Shown here: positions 17,005 through 23,754 of the stretch, in pieces
Position numbering within the stretch: position 1 is the first letter of the stretch
Layout: the number at the start of each line of letters is the position of its first letter
Source: Rhodocyclaceae bacterium
Lineage (GTDB): Bacteria; Pseudomonadota; Gammaproteobacteria; Burkholderiales; Rhodocyclaceae
DNA length: 36,370 nt
Assembly: GCA_026417115.1 (NCBI GenBank)
Contig: JAOADW010000058.1
Location: 1 to 36,370, forward strand
Direction: 5' to 3'
Position numbers and translations under genes: made by a program
Notes under the pieces: model-generated
Database searches by the model: none
What the model saw: the letters and a program-made list of their open reading frames with translations, nothing else
Told to the model about the DNA's origin: nothing

Positions 17005-17056
17005 CGAGAACCTTCGCCAGGTCTGCACGATCAGGTTCAGCGCGACCCGGTTCTCG
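17005..17056. repeat. Inverted repeat / potential stem-loop between the Gln-Thr protein gene and czcB
   Basis: CGAGAACC (17005-17012) and GGTTCTCG (17049-17056) form a perfect 8-base inverted repeat around 36 bases. Inside, AACCT and AGGTT (17009-17013, 17033-17037) and GGTC/GACC offer alternative pairings. No T-run follows, so it is not a standard terminator. It lies 18 bases past the stop of the minus-strand Gln-Thr protein gene. Confidence 0.5.
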
Positions 17057-17073
17057 CTTCGCGCGGGCTTGCC

Positions 17074-17394
17074 TTAGGGCGCGACTTGCTTGTGCGTCTG
17101 CGTCTGCAATTGAGAGCGCGTCTGCGTCTCGGCATGTGTCTGCTGTCGTGTCTGCACGGGGGCCTCCTCGTGCAGCGGAGGCTGATTGCGGGTCTGCATT
17201 TGAGTCTGGGTTTGGGCCTGGGTTTGGGTTTGGACAGCCTGGGGGGCCGAGCGAGGGTGGGGATCGGCGCCGAGGCCTCCAGCGAGGCCCGCGCCTGATC
17301 CACCTCGCCCGCCGCCGCCCGCCGCGAAAACGGCGCCCGAGACGACCAAGGTGCTAGAAATCCAAAGAATCGTGAGTTTCTTGAGGTGAGTCAT
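17074..17394 (-). CDS. Small exported protein with Gln-Thr repeat tail
   Basis: One hundred and six residues: a signal peptide (MTHLKKLTILWISSTLVVSGAVFA), a Gly-rich segment (AGGGGRGGSGAGLAGGLG), then a tail dominated by Gln-Thr dipeptides (QTQTQAQTQTQMQTRNQ and TRQQTHAETQTRSQLQTQTHKQ) with a few His, Met and Glu. The ATG at 17394 is chosen because GGAAGGAG sits five bases before it; a TTG 15 bases further out lacks such a site. I recognise no family. A pair of GTTTC motifs 11 bases apart lies 32-47 bases upstream and resembles the repeats near the neighbouring OmpR-type regulator. It reads in the same direction as the metal efflux operon, so an envelope or metal-stress role is possible but unproven. 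Confidence 0.6.
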   Translation of the reverse strand: MTHLKKLTILWISSTLVVSGAVFAAGGGGRGGSGAGLAGGLGADPHPRSAPQAVQTQTQAQTQTQMQTRNQPPLHEEAPVQTRQQTHAETQTRSQLQTQTHKQVAP

Positions 17395-17662
17395 GGCGGC
17401 TCCTTCCAAGTGATGAGGACGATCGGAAACCCTTGCGAAACTTGTGGGCGCCCAGCTGACAGCGCCTCTGAACGGCCCGACCTGCTACGGTGTGGTTGAT
17501 GCCGGGAGACGATACGGCTTTGGGTAAGCGTCTTGCGAAGGCGCCGCATGGCCGGCTGAGGAGTTCCCGCCCGATGCCATTACCCGCGTCGGGAAAGCGA
17601 GCGAAGATGGCGCCTACCAGCATGCCGGAGACGAGAAGAATCGTGGTCATTTGTGTTTCCAT
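17354..17662 (-). CDS. Doubtful small ORF with one hydrophobic segment
   Basis: A 102-codon frame starting METQMTTILLVSGMLVGAIFARF, which could be a signal anchor, with AGGG six bases before the ATG. The rest does not look like a folded protein, and the 3' end overlaps the Gln-Thr protein gene by 41 bases. A real, much shorter protein, a degraded gene, or chance are all possible. It is listed because the 296 bases between the two flanking small genes hold nothing else apart from the GTTTC pair at 17426-17441. Confidence 0.2.
   Translation of the reverse strand: METQMTTILLVSGMLVGAIFARFPDAGNGIGRELLSRPCGAFARRLPKAVSSPGINHTVAGRAVQRRCQLGAHKFRKGFRSSSSLGRSRHDSPQETHDSLDF
17426..17441 (-). promoter_or_regulatory. 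GTTTC direct-repeat pair upstream of the Gln-Thr protein gene
   Basis: On the minus strand GTTTC occurs twice, 11 bases apart (17437-17441 and 17426-17430), in the order GTTTCG then GTTTCC. The same pentamer repeats at about 10-base period upstream of the OmpR-type regulator at 18205. It may be a binding site for that regulator; this is inferred from the shared pattern. Confidence 0.35.
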
Positions 17663-17690
17663 GTCCTACCCTAGCAGAGGGGGCGGAAGA

Positions 17691-18056
17691 TCATCGCCTC
17701 CGGCCCATGCCTACGCTCTCCCTTGCGGCTCCACCCTGCAAGGTGCCGCCGCTTGCGTCCCCAGGGGCCGAGAATCGGGGAGCTGCACCGGCATAGCCAT
17801 GCTCCCGTGCCTCGAAACCTGTGCCGTAGCGTGGGGTTGCCGGCGCAATGCCCGACTTCTCCTGTCGAAGATCGTGAATGACAGGGTCTTCGGCATTGAC
17901 ATTTGAGGGCGTTGCCGGCTTGCTCAGTCTTTCGCGGGGCAAGGAGAGATTGAGCGGGCGCTGGGCGGCGAGGTCATCGTGCCCCGAGAGCGTTTCACTC
18001 CCACAGGGCGAGGTGATCAGCATCAAGGCGGCAAGGAGAGGGAGTCGTGGACGCAT
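17691..18056 (-). CDS. Small exported hypothetical protein beside OmpR/EnvZ-type pair
   Basis: One hundred and twenty-one residues starting with a signal peptide (MRPRLPLLAALMLITSPCGSE). The mature part is short and polar, with RPLNLSLPRERL and a conserved-looking PRYGTGFEAREHG segment, a pattern I associate with small exported proteins of betaproteobacteria without known function. It is divergent from the response regulator gene; the 148-base gap between them carries four GTTTC repeats and a 6-base hairpin (18071-18087). Shared control by that regulator is plausible. No enzyme motif is visible. Confidence 0.6.
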   Translation of the reverse strand: MRPRLPLLAALMLITSPCGSETLSGHDDLAAQRPLNLSLPRERLSKPATPSNVNAEDPVIHDLRQEKSGIAPATPRYGTGFEAREHGYAGAAPRFSAPGDASGGTLQGGAARESVGMGRRR

Positions 18057-18128
18057 GGTTTCTCACAGAACGAGGACGCCATCCTCGCTCAGTCGCGTAA
18101 CGACGCCATGTCTTTGGCGTGTCTATCG

Positions 18129-18162
18129 GTTTCCAATTGTTTCCAAAGGTTTCGCGCGTTTC
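18129..18162. promoter_or_regulatory. Four GTTTC direct repeats at about 10-base period (candidate OmpR-family operator)
   Basis: GTTTC begins at 18129, 18139, 18149 and 18158, the first three exactly 10 bases apart. OmpR/PhoB-family regulators bind as dimers to direct repeats spaced 10-11 bases (for example the CpxR GTAAA-N5-GTAAA box). The array is in the divergent region between the small exported protein gene and the regulator itself, so autoregulation and control of both sides is likely. Confidence 0.55.
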
Positions 18163-18190
18163 TATCGCAAGCCCGAGTCCGCCTCGGCGC

Positions 18191-18196
18191 TATACT
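18191..18196 (+). promoter_or_regulatory. Candidate -10 element of the response regulator gene
   Basis: TATACT lies 9 bases before the ATG at 18205. No good -35 box is visible at 17 bases upstream, which fits an activator-dependent promoter with the GTTTC array ending 28 bases before it. The transcript would begin at or next to the start codon, so it may be leaderless; no ribosome binding site is seen. Confidence 0.35.
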
Positions 18197-18204
18197 TCCA
18201 TCAT

Positions 18205-18921
18205 ATGGACGCCTCTTTGTCTCCGCGTATCCTTGTCGTCGATGACGACCCTGCATTACGCGAGCTGCTCACGGACTACCTCGCGAGCCACGGCTTCCGC
18301 GTCGAGGCCGTGGCCGATGGCGCGGCGATGCGCGCAGCGCTGTCGGCGGAGTTCCCCGATGCGATCGTGATGGATCTGATGCTCCCGGGAGAAGACGGCC
18401 TAGCGCTCACGCGTGCGGTGCGCGCCCAATCGAATGTGCCGATTCTCATGCTTTCGGCGCGTGGCGAGGAAATCGATCGCATCATTGGCCTTGAAGTCGG
18501 CGCCGATGACTATCTTGCCAAGCCCTTTGGTCCTCGTGAGCTGCTTGCGCGGCTGCGTGCGCTCTTGCGCCGCGGCCGAGCGACGCCGGCGAGCAGGGAA
18601 ACGCCGGGGCTTTTCCGTTTCGGTCCTTATGTGCTCGATCTCGCAGCCCGCCGACTCCTGCGCGAAGGGGTGGACGTCCACCTCACTTCGGCGGAATTCG
18701 ATCTCTTGGCGGTTTTTATGGCGCGCCCCCATCGGGTGTTGTCGCGCGACCGGTTGATCGACCTGCTCAAAGGCTATGAGCGCGATCCTTTCGACCGCAG
18801 CATCGATATCCGGGTGGCCCGTCTGCGGCGCAAGATCGAGCCGGATCCCGCCGCGCCCGTCTATATACGCACCGTGCGCGGCGTTGGCTATTTGTTCAAC
18901 CCGAACGGCGGCGAGGTTTGA
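18205..18921 (+). CDS. OmpR-family response regulator
   Basis: DNA-binding response regulator of 238 residues. Receiver domain 1-120 with acidic pair VVDDDP, phospho-acceptor Asp57 (IVMDLMLPGEDG), MLSAR and Lys in YLAKPFGPREL. The C-terminal winged helix (about 135-235) has FRFGPYVLDLAARRLLREG, LTSAEFDLLAVFMARPHRVLSRDRL, DRSIDIRVARLRRKIEPDP and IRTVRGVGYLF, close to OmpR itself. The start ATG is set by homology; upstream in-frame codons cover the promoter region. The stop overlaps the start of the sensor kinase (TGATG). Target genes probably include the divergent small exported protein and the Gln-Thr protein. Confidence 0.93.
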   Translation: MDASLSPRILVVDDDPALRELLTDYLASHGFRVEAVADGAAMRAALSAEFPDAIVMDLMLPGEDGLALTRAVRAQSNVPILMLSARGEEIDRIIGLEVGADDYLAKPFGPRELLARLRALLRRGRATPASRETPGLFRFGPYVLDLAARRLLREGVDVHLTSAEFDLLAVFMARPHRVLSRDRLIDLLKGYERDPFDRSIDIRVARLRRKIEPDPAAPVYIRTVRGVGYLFNPNGGEV

Positions 18922-20228
18922 TGGCCAGCCTCGTGCGACAGAACACTTTGCTCTTGGTGGGCGGCTTTTTACTGGTCGAGTTGCTGGTCTCTTTGTTTTT
19001 TGCCTTGTTTCTGATGCTTCCCCTGGCGCGCAGGGCGGCGGATGATCTCGCCGGCTTGATGATCCTCGCCGCGCAGACCTGGGCCGAGTTGCCGCCACGA
19101 ACGCGCCCAGCCTTCGAGCATGAGCTGTGGGAAAACCACCGACTCGCGTTACGCGCCGAGCCTGCTGGCATGGGAATCGATGAATGGCACCCCCCTTTTT
19201 TCTACTTGCTCGAGGCATCCCTTTCCCGACGCCTGGGCGCACCGCGCCACCTCGCCAGCGAAACAGTCGCCGGCACGATTTGGTATTGGGCCGATTTACC
19301 CGCGGGCAGCGGCACGCTTGCAGTCGGTGTGCCGCGCGAGCGCATCGCCACACAACCGCTGGTTGCATTCGTCCTCGCGCTGGGATGCGGCTTTTTGTTC
19401 GCATTCGGCAGTGCCGTCTGGTTGGCGCGACGCATCACGGCCCCGCTGGCACGCTTCGAGGCCGCCGCGGCAAGCATTGGCCAAGGTGAGCGCCCTTGTC
19501 TGTTGCCAGAAGAGGGGCCGCATGAAATCGCCTCGCTCGCGCGCCGTTTCAATGCGCTGGCGCAGCAGGTGCGCGATCTCGTCTCCGCCCGCACGACTCT
19601 ACTTGCCGGGGTGTCTCATGATCTGCGCACCCCTTTGGCGCGCATGCGGCTTGCGCTCGAAATGCTCAAGAGCAATCCGGCGCCGGTGCTGATCGAGCGT
19701 CTCGAGCATGATATCGAGGAGATGAACGATCTCATCACCACCCTGCTCGATATCGCTCGTGGGCTAGAGCGTGAGCCGGCTGCCGAAACGGATCTTGCCG
19801 CTCTGTTGTCCGAGCTCGAGCAAGAAGCCCTTGCGCAGGGAAGAAAAGTCCATCGACATGCTGTTTCCTGCCATCAGGCCGTCGCGCAACGCGCCTTGCG
19901 CCGTGCGTTGGGGAACCTTTTGCAAAATGCGCTCCGCTATGCGCCGAGTGGCCCTATCGATCTCGTCTGCGAAATGCGGGGCGACCGGATCCGGCTCGGC
20001 GTGCTGGACCGCGGACCCGGCATTCCGCCGGATCGCATTGCGGCGATGTTCGAACCCTTTCAACGCCTCGAGACTTCCCGGAGTCCAACCACCGGCGGCG
20101 CCGGCTTGGGCCTTGCGATCGTGCGTGAACTCGCGAAAGCCCATGGATGGCAAGTGGCTCTCGAGCCCCGCGAAGGCGGCGGATTGGCGGCCTGGATTGA
20201 ATTGCCTTGCGCATCCCCGAGGGCATGA
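18921..20228 (+). CDS. EnvZ-like sensor histidine kinase
   Basis: Inner-membrane histidine kinase of 435 residues. TM1 at about 7-36 (LLLVGGFLLVELLVSLFFALFLMLPLA region), a periplasmic domain of about 115 residues rich in aromatic residues (WHPPFFYLL, TIWYWADLP), TM2 at about 150-173, HAMP (RRITAPLARFEAAA, about 174-225), HisKA with His233 in GVSHDLRTPLARMRLALEML, and an ATPase domain with NLLQNALRYAP, DRGPGIP and GGAGLGLAIVREL. It forms an operon with the preceding OmpR-type regulator (TGATG overlap) and should phosphorylate its Asp57. The signal is unknown; neighbouring efflux genes suggest envelope or metal stress, but nothing in the periplasmic domain shows metal-binding clusters. Confidence 0.92.
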   Translation: MASLVRQNTLLLVGGFLLVELLVSLFFALFLMLPLARRAADDLAGLMILAAQTWAELPPRTRPAFEHELWENHRLALRAEPAGMGIDEWHPPFFYLLEASLSRRLGAPRHLASETVAGTIWYWADLPAGSGTLAVGVPRERIATQPLVAFVLALGCGFLFAFGSAVWLARRITAPLARFEAAAASIGQGERPCLLPEEGPHEIASLARRFNALAQQVRDLVSARTTLLAGVSHDLRTPLARMRLALEMLKSNPAPVLIERLEHDIEEMNDLITTLLDIARGLEREPAAETDLAALLSELEQEALAQGRKVHRHAVSCHQAVAQRALRRALGNLLQNALRYAPSGPIDLVCEMRGDRIRLGVLDRGPGIPPDRIAAMFEPFQRLETSRSPTTGGAGLGLAIVRELAKAHGWQVALEPREGGGLAAWIELPCASPRA

Positions 20229-20335
20229 GAGGGCTCGAAGGCAGAAAGAAGAGGGGCGCAAGGCGCATTCAAAGCCGCGTCTTGCTTCCCTGTCCTCGCC
20301 GCACAGGCCTGCGTCGCCGTGATCGTTTCCTTGCA

Positions 20336-20344
20336 TGCCATAAT
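20336..20344 (+). promoter_or_regulatory. Candidate extended -10 promoter of hemE
   Basis: TGCCATAAT gives an extended -10 element (TGn plus CATAAT) 34 bases before the hemE ATG. No -35 match is obvious, which is usual for extended -10 promoters. Sequence match only. Confidence 0.35.
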
Positions 20345-20378
20345 GCCGCTGTCGCGATTGCCCCGTTTCTTTACCGCC

Positions 20379-21449
20379 ATGGCTCGTCCCCGCAACGACA
20401 ATTTCCTCCGCGCGCTCCTCATGGAGCCGACCGATCGAACGCCCGTTTGGCTCATGCGCCAGGCTGGGCGCTATCTGCCCGAATACAATGAGACGCGGCG
20501 CCGCGCAGGCTCCTTTCTCGCGCTCTGCAAGACCCCGAGCCTCGCTTGCGAAGTGACGCTACAGCCTTTGGCGCGCTTCGACCTCGATGCGGCGATCTTG
20601 TTTTCCGATATCCTGACGGTGCCGGATGCGATGGGCCTGGGCCTTTATTTTGCCGAGGGCGAAGGGCCGAAGTTCGAGCGCCCTTTGCGGGAAGAGTGGG
20701 CGATTCGTGCACTCGCCGCACCCGACCCCTGGGATCATCTCCGTTATGTGATGGACGCCGTGGCCGAAATCCGCCGGGCGCTCGACAATGCGGTGCCCTT
20801 GATCGGTTTTTCGGGCGCGCCTTTCACGCTTGCGTGCTACATGGTCGAAGGCGGCAGCTCCCACGACTTCCGCACGCTCAAGACGATGCTCTATGCGCGG
20901 CCAGACCTCTTGCACCGCATTCTTGCCGTGACGGCCGATGCGGTGGTGGCCTATCTGAATGCACAGATCGAAGCGGGCGCCCAGGCGGTGCAGATCTTCG
21001 AAAGCTGGGGCGGCATCCTCTCGGCGTCGGCGTTCGAAGAATTCTCACTTGCCTATCTGCGCTCTGTGCTTGCGCGGCTGATCAAGCACCATGAGGGCGA
21101 ACGCGTGCCTGCGATCGTCTTCGTCAAAGGGGGCGGCCAATGGCTGGAGAAAATCGCCGCCGTCGGGTGTGATGCGGTGGGGCTCGACTGGACGATCGAT
21201 TTGGGTGAGGCGCGCGCTCGCCTGACGGAGAAGACGGCGCTGCAAGGCAACATGGACCCCATGGCGTTGTTTGCCCCCCCGGAAGTCGTCGTGCGCGAAG
21301 CCCAGCGCATCCTGACGAGTTTTGGCCCAGGCCGCACCGGTCATGTCTTCAACCTCGGTCACGGCATCCATCAGGCGACGCCGCCTGAGCATGTCGCCGC
21401 GCTCATCGAAGCAGTGCATGCGTTCCCGCGCGAAAGCGTGCGCGCCTAA
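20379..21449 (+). CDS. hemE: Uroporphyrinogen decarboxylase
   Basis: Decarboxylates the four acetate side chains of uroporphyrinogen III to give coproporphyrinogen III in haem synthesis; cytoplasmic, 356 residues, the family length. Motifs are [31 protein letters not shown] at the N-terminus (family signature 1), [17 protein letters not shown] with the catalytic Asp, [17 protein letters not shown] (signature 2), and [16 protein letters not shown] near the end. The ATG at 20379 matches where other HemE proteins begin; a further upstream in-frame start would add 20 unsupported residues. An extended -10 promoter lies 34 bases upstream. It is followed by the 302-base gap with DnaA boxes and then priA. 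Confidence 0.97.
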   Translation: MARPRNDNFLRALLMEPTDRTPVWLMRQAGRYLPEYNETRRRAGSFLALCKTPSLACEVTLQPLARFDLDAAILFSDILTVPDAMGLGLYFAEGEGPKFERPLREEWAIRALAAPDPWDHLRYVMDAVAEIRRALDNAVPLIGFSGAPFTLACYMVEGGSSHDFRTLKTMLYARPDLLHRILAVTADAVVAYLNAQIEAGAQAVQIFESWGGILSASAFEEFSLAYLRSVLARLIKHHEGERVPAIVFVKGGGQWLEKIAAVGCDAVGLDWTIDLGEARARLTEKTALQGNMDPMALFAPPEVVVREAQRILTSFGPGRTGHVFNLGHGIHQATPPEHVAALIEAVHAFPRESVRA

Positions 21450-21482
21450 GGCCATGAGGCTAAAAACGCCTACCCTCTTGAC

Positions 21483-21668
21483 TTATGCACAGCGACGTGT
21501 TCTCGGCGCAAAAGGCGTAAAAGCGCAGGAAAAAGCCCCCGCGGTTTGTATAACGTATTGATTCATTGCAGAATTCTGCGGCGCAAAGAGGCTTTGTTCT
21601 CTGCCTTTGAATAGATTTTTGCGCGGCGTGCGCCATTTTTGGGAAAATTACGCACAAAATTATCCACA
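21483..21668 (+). other. DnaA-box / IHF cluster in hemE-priA gap (origin-like or DnaA-regulated region)
   Basis: The 302-base gap (21450-21751) is clearly AT-richer than its surroundings. It contains two perfect DnaA boxes, TTATGCACA at 21483-21491 and TTATCCACA at 21660-21668, plus TTACGCACA (one mismatch) at 21648-21656, all on the plus strand. A perfect IHF consensus (WATCAANNNNTTR, read on the minus strand) lies between them at 21551-21563. T-rich tracts (ATTTTT at 21615-21620, CATTTTT at 21634-21640) lie just before the last two boxes. No ORF of substance is present. This composition is that of a replication origin or a DnaA-controlled promoter. Confidence 0.5.
21551..21563 (-). promoter_or_regulatory. 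Perfect-consensus IHF site
   Basis: Read on the minus strand this is AATCAATACGTTA, which fits WATCAANNNNTTR at every position. It lies between the DnaA boxes in the hemE-priA gap. IHF bends DNA at oriC and at many promoters; binding here is predicted only. Confidence 0.4.
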
Positions 21669-21751
21669 GGCTCTTTCGCCCAGAAAAAGTCGTGCGACGA
21701 CAGAGGGTTGGTCACAAAATCGCAATGTATTGCGCAAGCATTTCGCGCTAA

Positions 21752-23725
21752 ATGGATCAAGTCGATGTCGCGGTCGATGTGCCGCTTTCTCAGTGTTTTA
21801 CGTATCTCCTCGAGGGCCTCGACGGCAATGATCCCTGTGGGCGTTTGGTGGAGGCGCCCTTTGGCGCCGCGCGCAAGATCGGTCTCGTCATCGGGCGCGC
21901 GCATTCGGCGCCGCAAAACAAGGCGCCGGCGCTCAAACGGGCGCGGCTCATCGAGGGCGCGCCCGCGTTGCCGCGCGAATGGCTGGAGCTCGTGCGCTTC
22001 GCTGCCGAGTATTACCAGTGTCCGCTGGGCCAGGCAGTGGCGTTTGCTTTGCCCCCGTTGTTGCGCGCCGGCCGACTGCCGCGCGGCAGCCGCTGCATGC
22101 GCCCGCAGGCGGTGCCGGCGGAGCCGCCGGCGCTCAATGCGGAACAGGCGGCAGCCCTTGCAGCGATCGAAGGCGCCGAAGGCTACGCCTGTTTCCTGCT
22201 CCACGGCGTGACCGGCAGCGGCAAGACCGAAGTCTATCTGCGGGCGGCGGCTGCGGCGCTCGCGCGTGGTCAGCAAGTCCTGGTGCTGGTGCCGGAGATC
22301 GGGCTCATGCCACAACTCGCGGCGCGCTTCGCCGCACGCTTTCCCGAGCGGTCAATCGCCCTCGCCACGAGCGCCGTGGCTCCAGGAGCGCGCACCCAGG
22401 CGTTTTTGGAGGCGCTTGCCGGACGTCTAGACATCGTCATCGGCACGCGTCTGGCGGTTTTCACGCCCATGCCGCGTTTGGGGCTGATCGTCGTCGATGA
22501 GGAGCACGATCCGTCTTACAAGCAGCAGGAAGGCTTTTTGTTTTCCGCACGCGACCTCGCCGTCTGGCGTGCGCGGCAGCGGCAGACGCCGATCGTGCTG
22601 GGGTCGGCCACGCCGGCGTTGGAGAGCTATCACCATGCCCTCACCCACCGCTATCGGCTGCTCACGCTGCCGGCGCGCGTAGGGGAGGCCGAGCTGCCGG
22701 CAGTCGCCTTGATCGACACACGCCGCGAGAAAATGCACGACGGCGTCAGCACGGCGCTCTTGATGGCGCTTGCCGAGAATCTCGCCCGCGGCTGTCAAAG
22801 CCTCGTCTTCCTCAACCGACGCGGCTATGCGCCGGTGCTGGCCTGCGCCGCCTGTGGATGGGTGTCGGGATGCACGCGCTGCGCAGCGCGACTCGTCGTG
22901 CATCTTGCGCAACGAAAACTCATATGTCATCACTGCGGCGGCAGTCATTCGATTCCTACGTCATGCCCGGCGTGCGGCAACGTCGATCTCTTGCCGCTGG
23001 GGCGAGGCACGCAGCGGATCGAAGCGCGCTTGCGCGAGCGCTTTCCTGACGCGCGCATCGTGCGCATCGATCGGGACTCGGCGGCTTCTCCGCAAAAATG
23101 GCAGGCGCTGTTGGCGCGCATCCATGAGGGCGCGGCCGATATCCTGGTCGGCACCCAGATGTTGGCCAAGGGACATGATTTCCCCCTGCTCACGCTCGTG
23201 GGCGTGGTGGGCGCCGACGCCTCGCTCTATGCTGCCGATTTTCGCGCCAGCGAGCGCCTGTTCGCGCAATTGATGCAGGTCGCGGGACGTGCGGGGCGGC
23301 GCACGGGAGCGGGGCGCGTCTTGATTCAAACGGAATTTCCCCATCACCCCCTCTATGCGGCGCTGATTCGTCATGATTACGACGCATTCGCGCGCGCGCA
23401 GCTCGCCGAGCGGGAAAGCGCGCGCTTTCCTCCCTTCAGCTTTCAGGCCGTGTTGCGCGTGCATGCTCACAGCATGGAAGCGGCGCTTGGGTTTCTCGGC
23501 GCGGCGACGGGGGCAGTGCCCAAGACGGCGGAGGTTGCGATCTATGAACCCGTGCCGATGCGCCTGCCCCGGCTCAAGAATCGCGCGCGCGCGCAGGTGC
23601 TGGTGGAGTCGTCGAGCCGGCGCGCCTTGCGCGCCTTTCTGGACGTCTGGAGGCCCGCGCTGGAAAGCCTTCGCCCTATGCGCGGGCTGCGCTGGCAAAT
23701 CGATGTCGACCCGGCGGAAATTTGA
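21752..23725 (+). CDS. priA: Primosomal replication-restart helicase PriA
   Basis: Superfamily 2 DNA helicase that recognises stalled forks and loads DnaB through the primosome. It has 657 residues, shorter than E. coli PriA (732). N-terminal 3'-end-binding domain (first 100 residues: VDVAVDVPLSQCFTYLL, RLVEAPFGAARKIGLVIG), Walker A GVTGSGKTEVYLRA at 152-159 with Lys158, Walker B with VVDEEHDPSYKQQEG, GSATPALESY, then a zinc-binding insertion with paired cysteines (CAACGWVSGCTRC, then CHHCGG and CPACG), GTQMLAKGHDFP and QVAGRAGR. The ATG at 21752 fits the family start. It lies just after the DnaA-box cluster. Confidence 0.96.
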   Translation: MDQVDVAVDVPLSQCFTYLLEGLDGNDPCGRLVEAPFGAARKIGLVIGRAHSAPQNKAPALKRARLIEGAPALPREWLELVRFAAEYYQCPLGQAVAFALPPLLRAGRLPRGSRCMRPQAVPAEPPALNAEQAAALAAIEGAEGYACFLLHGVTGSGKTEVYLRAAAAALARGQQVLVLVPEIGLMPQLAARFAARFPERSIALATSAVAPGARTQAFLEALAGRLDIVIGTRLAVFTPMPRLGLIVVDEEHDPSYKQQEGFLFSARDLAVWRARQRQTPIVLGSATPALESYHHALTHRYRLLTLPARVGEAELPAVALIDTRREKMHDGVSTALLMALAENLARGCQSLVFLNRRGYAPVLACAACGWVSGCTRCAARLVVHLAQRKLICHHCGGSHSIPTSCPACGNVDLLPLGRGTQRIEARLRERFPDARIVRIDRDSAASPQKWQALLARIHEGAADILVGTQMLAKGHDFPLLTLVGVVGADASLYAADFRASERLFAQLMQVAGRAGRRTGAGRVLIQTEFPHHPLYAALIRHDYDAFARAQLAERESARFPPFSFQAVLRVHAHSMEAALGFLGAATGAVPKTAEVAIYEPVPMRLPRLKNRARAQVLVESSSRRALRAFLDVWRPALESLRPMRGLRWQIDVDPAEI

Positions 23726-23754
23726 GCACAACGATGTAATATTAGCCCTTATCC

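Noticed and set aside
16981..17060. TPP riboswitch on the minus strand upstream of czcB
   Set aside because: Short stretches match the conserved core, but the P5 helix and the CTGAGA strand are missing and the downstream gene is not a thiamine gene. Kept only as a low-interest structural finding.
17490..17906. 138-codon plus-strand frame in the small-gene region
   Set aside because: It lies opposite the exported 121-residue protein and the doubtful small frame, without a ribosome binding site or recognisable features.
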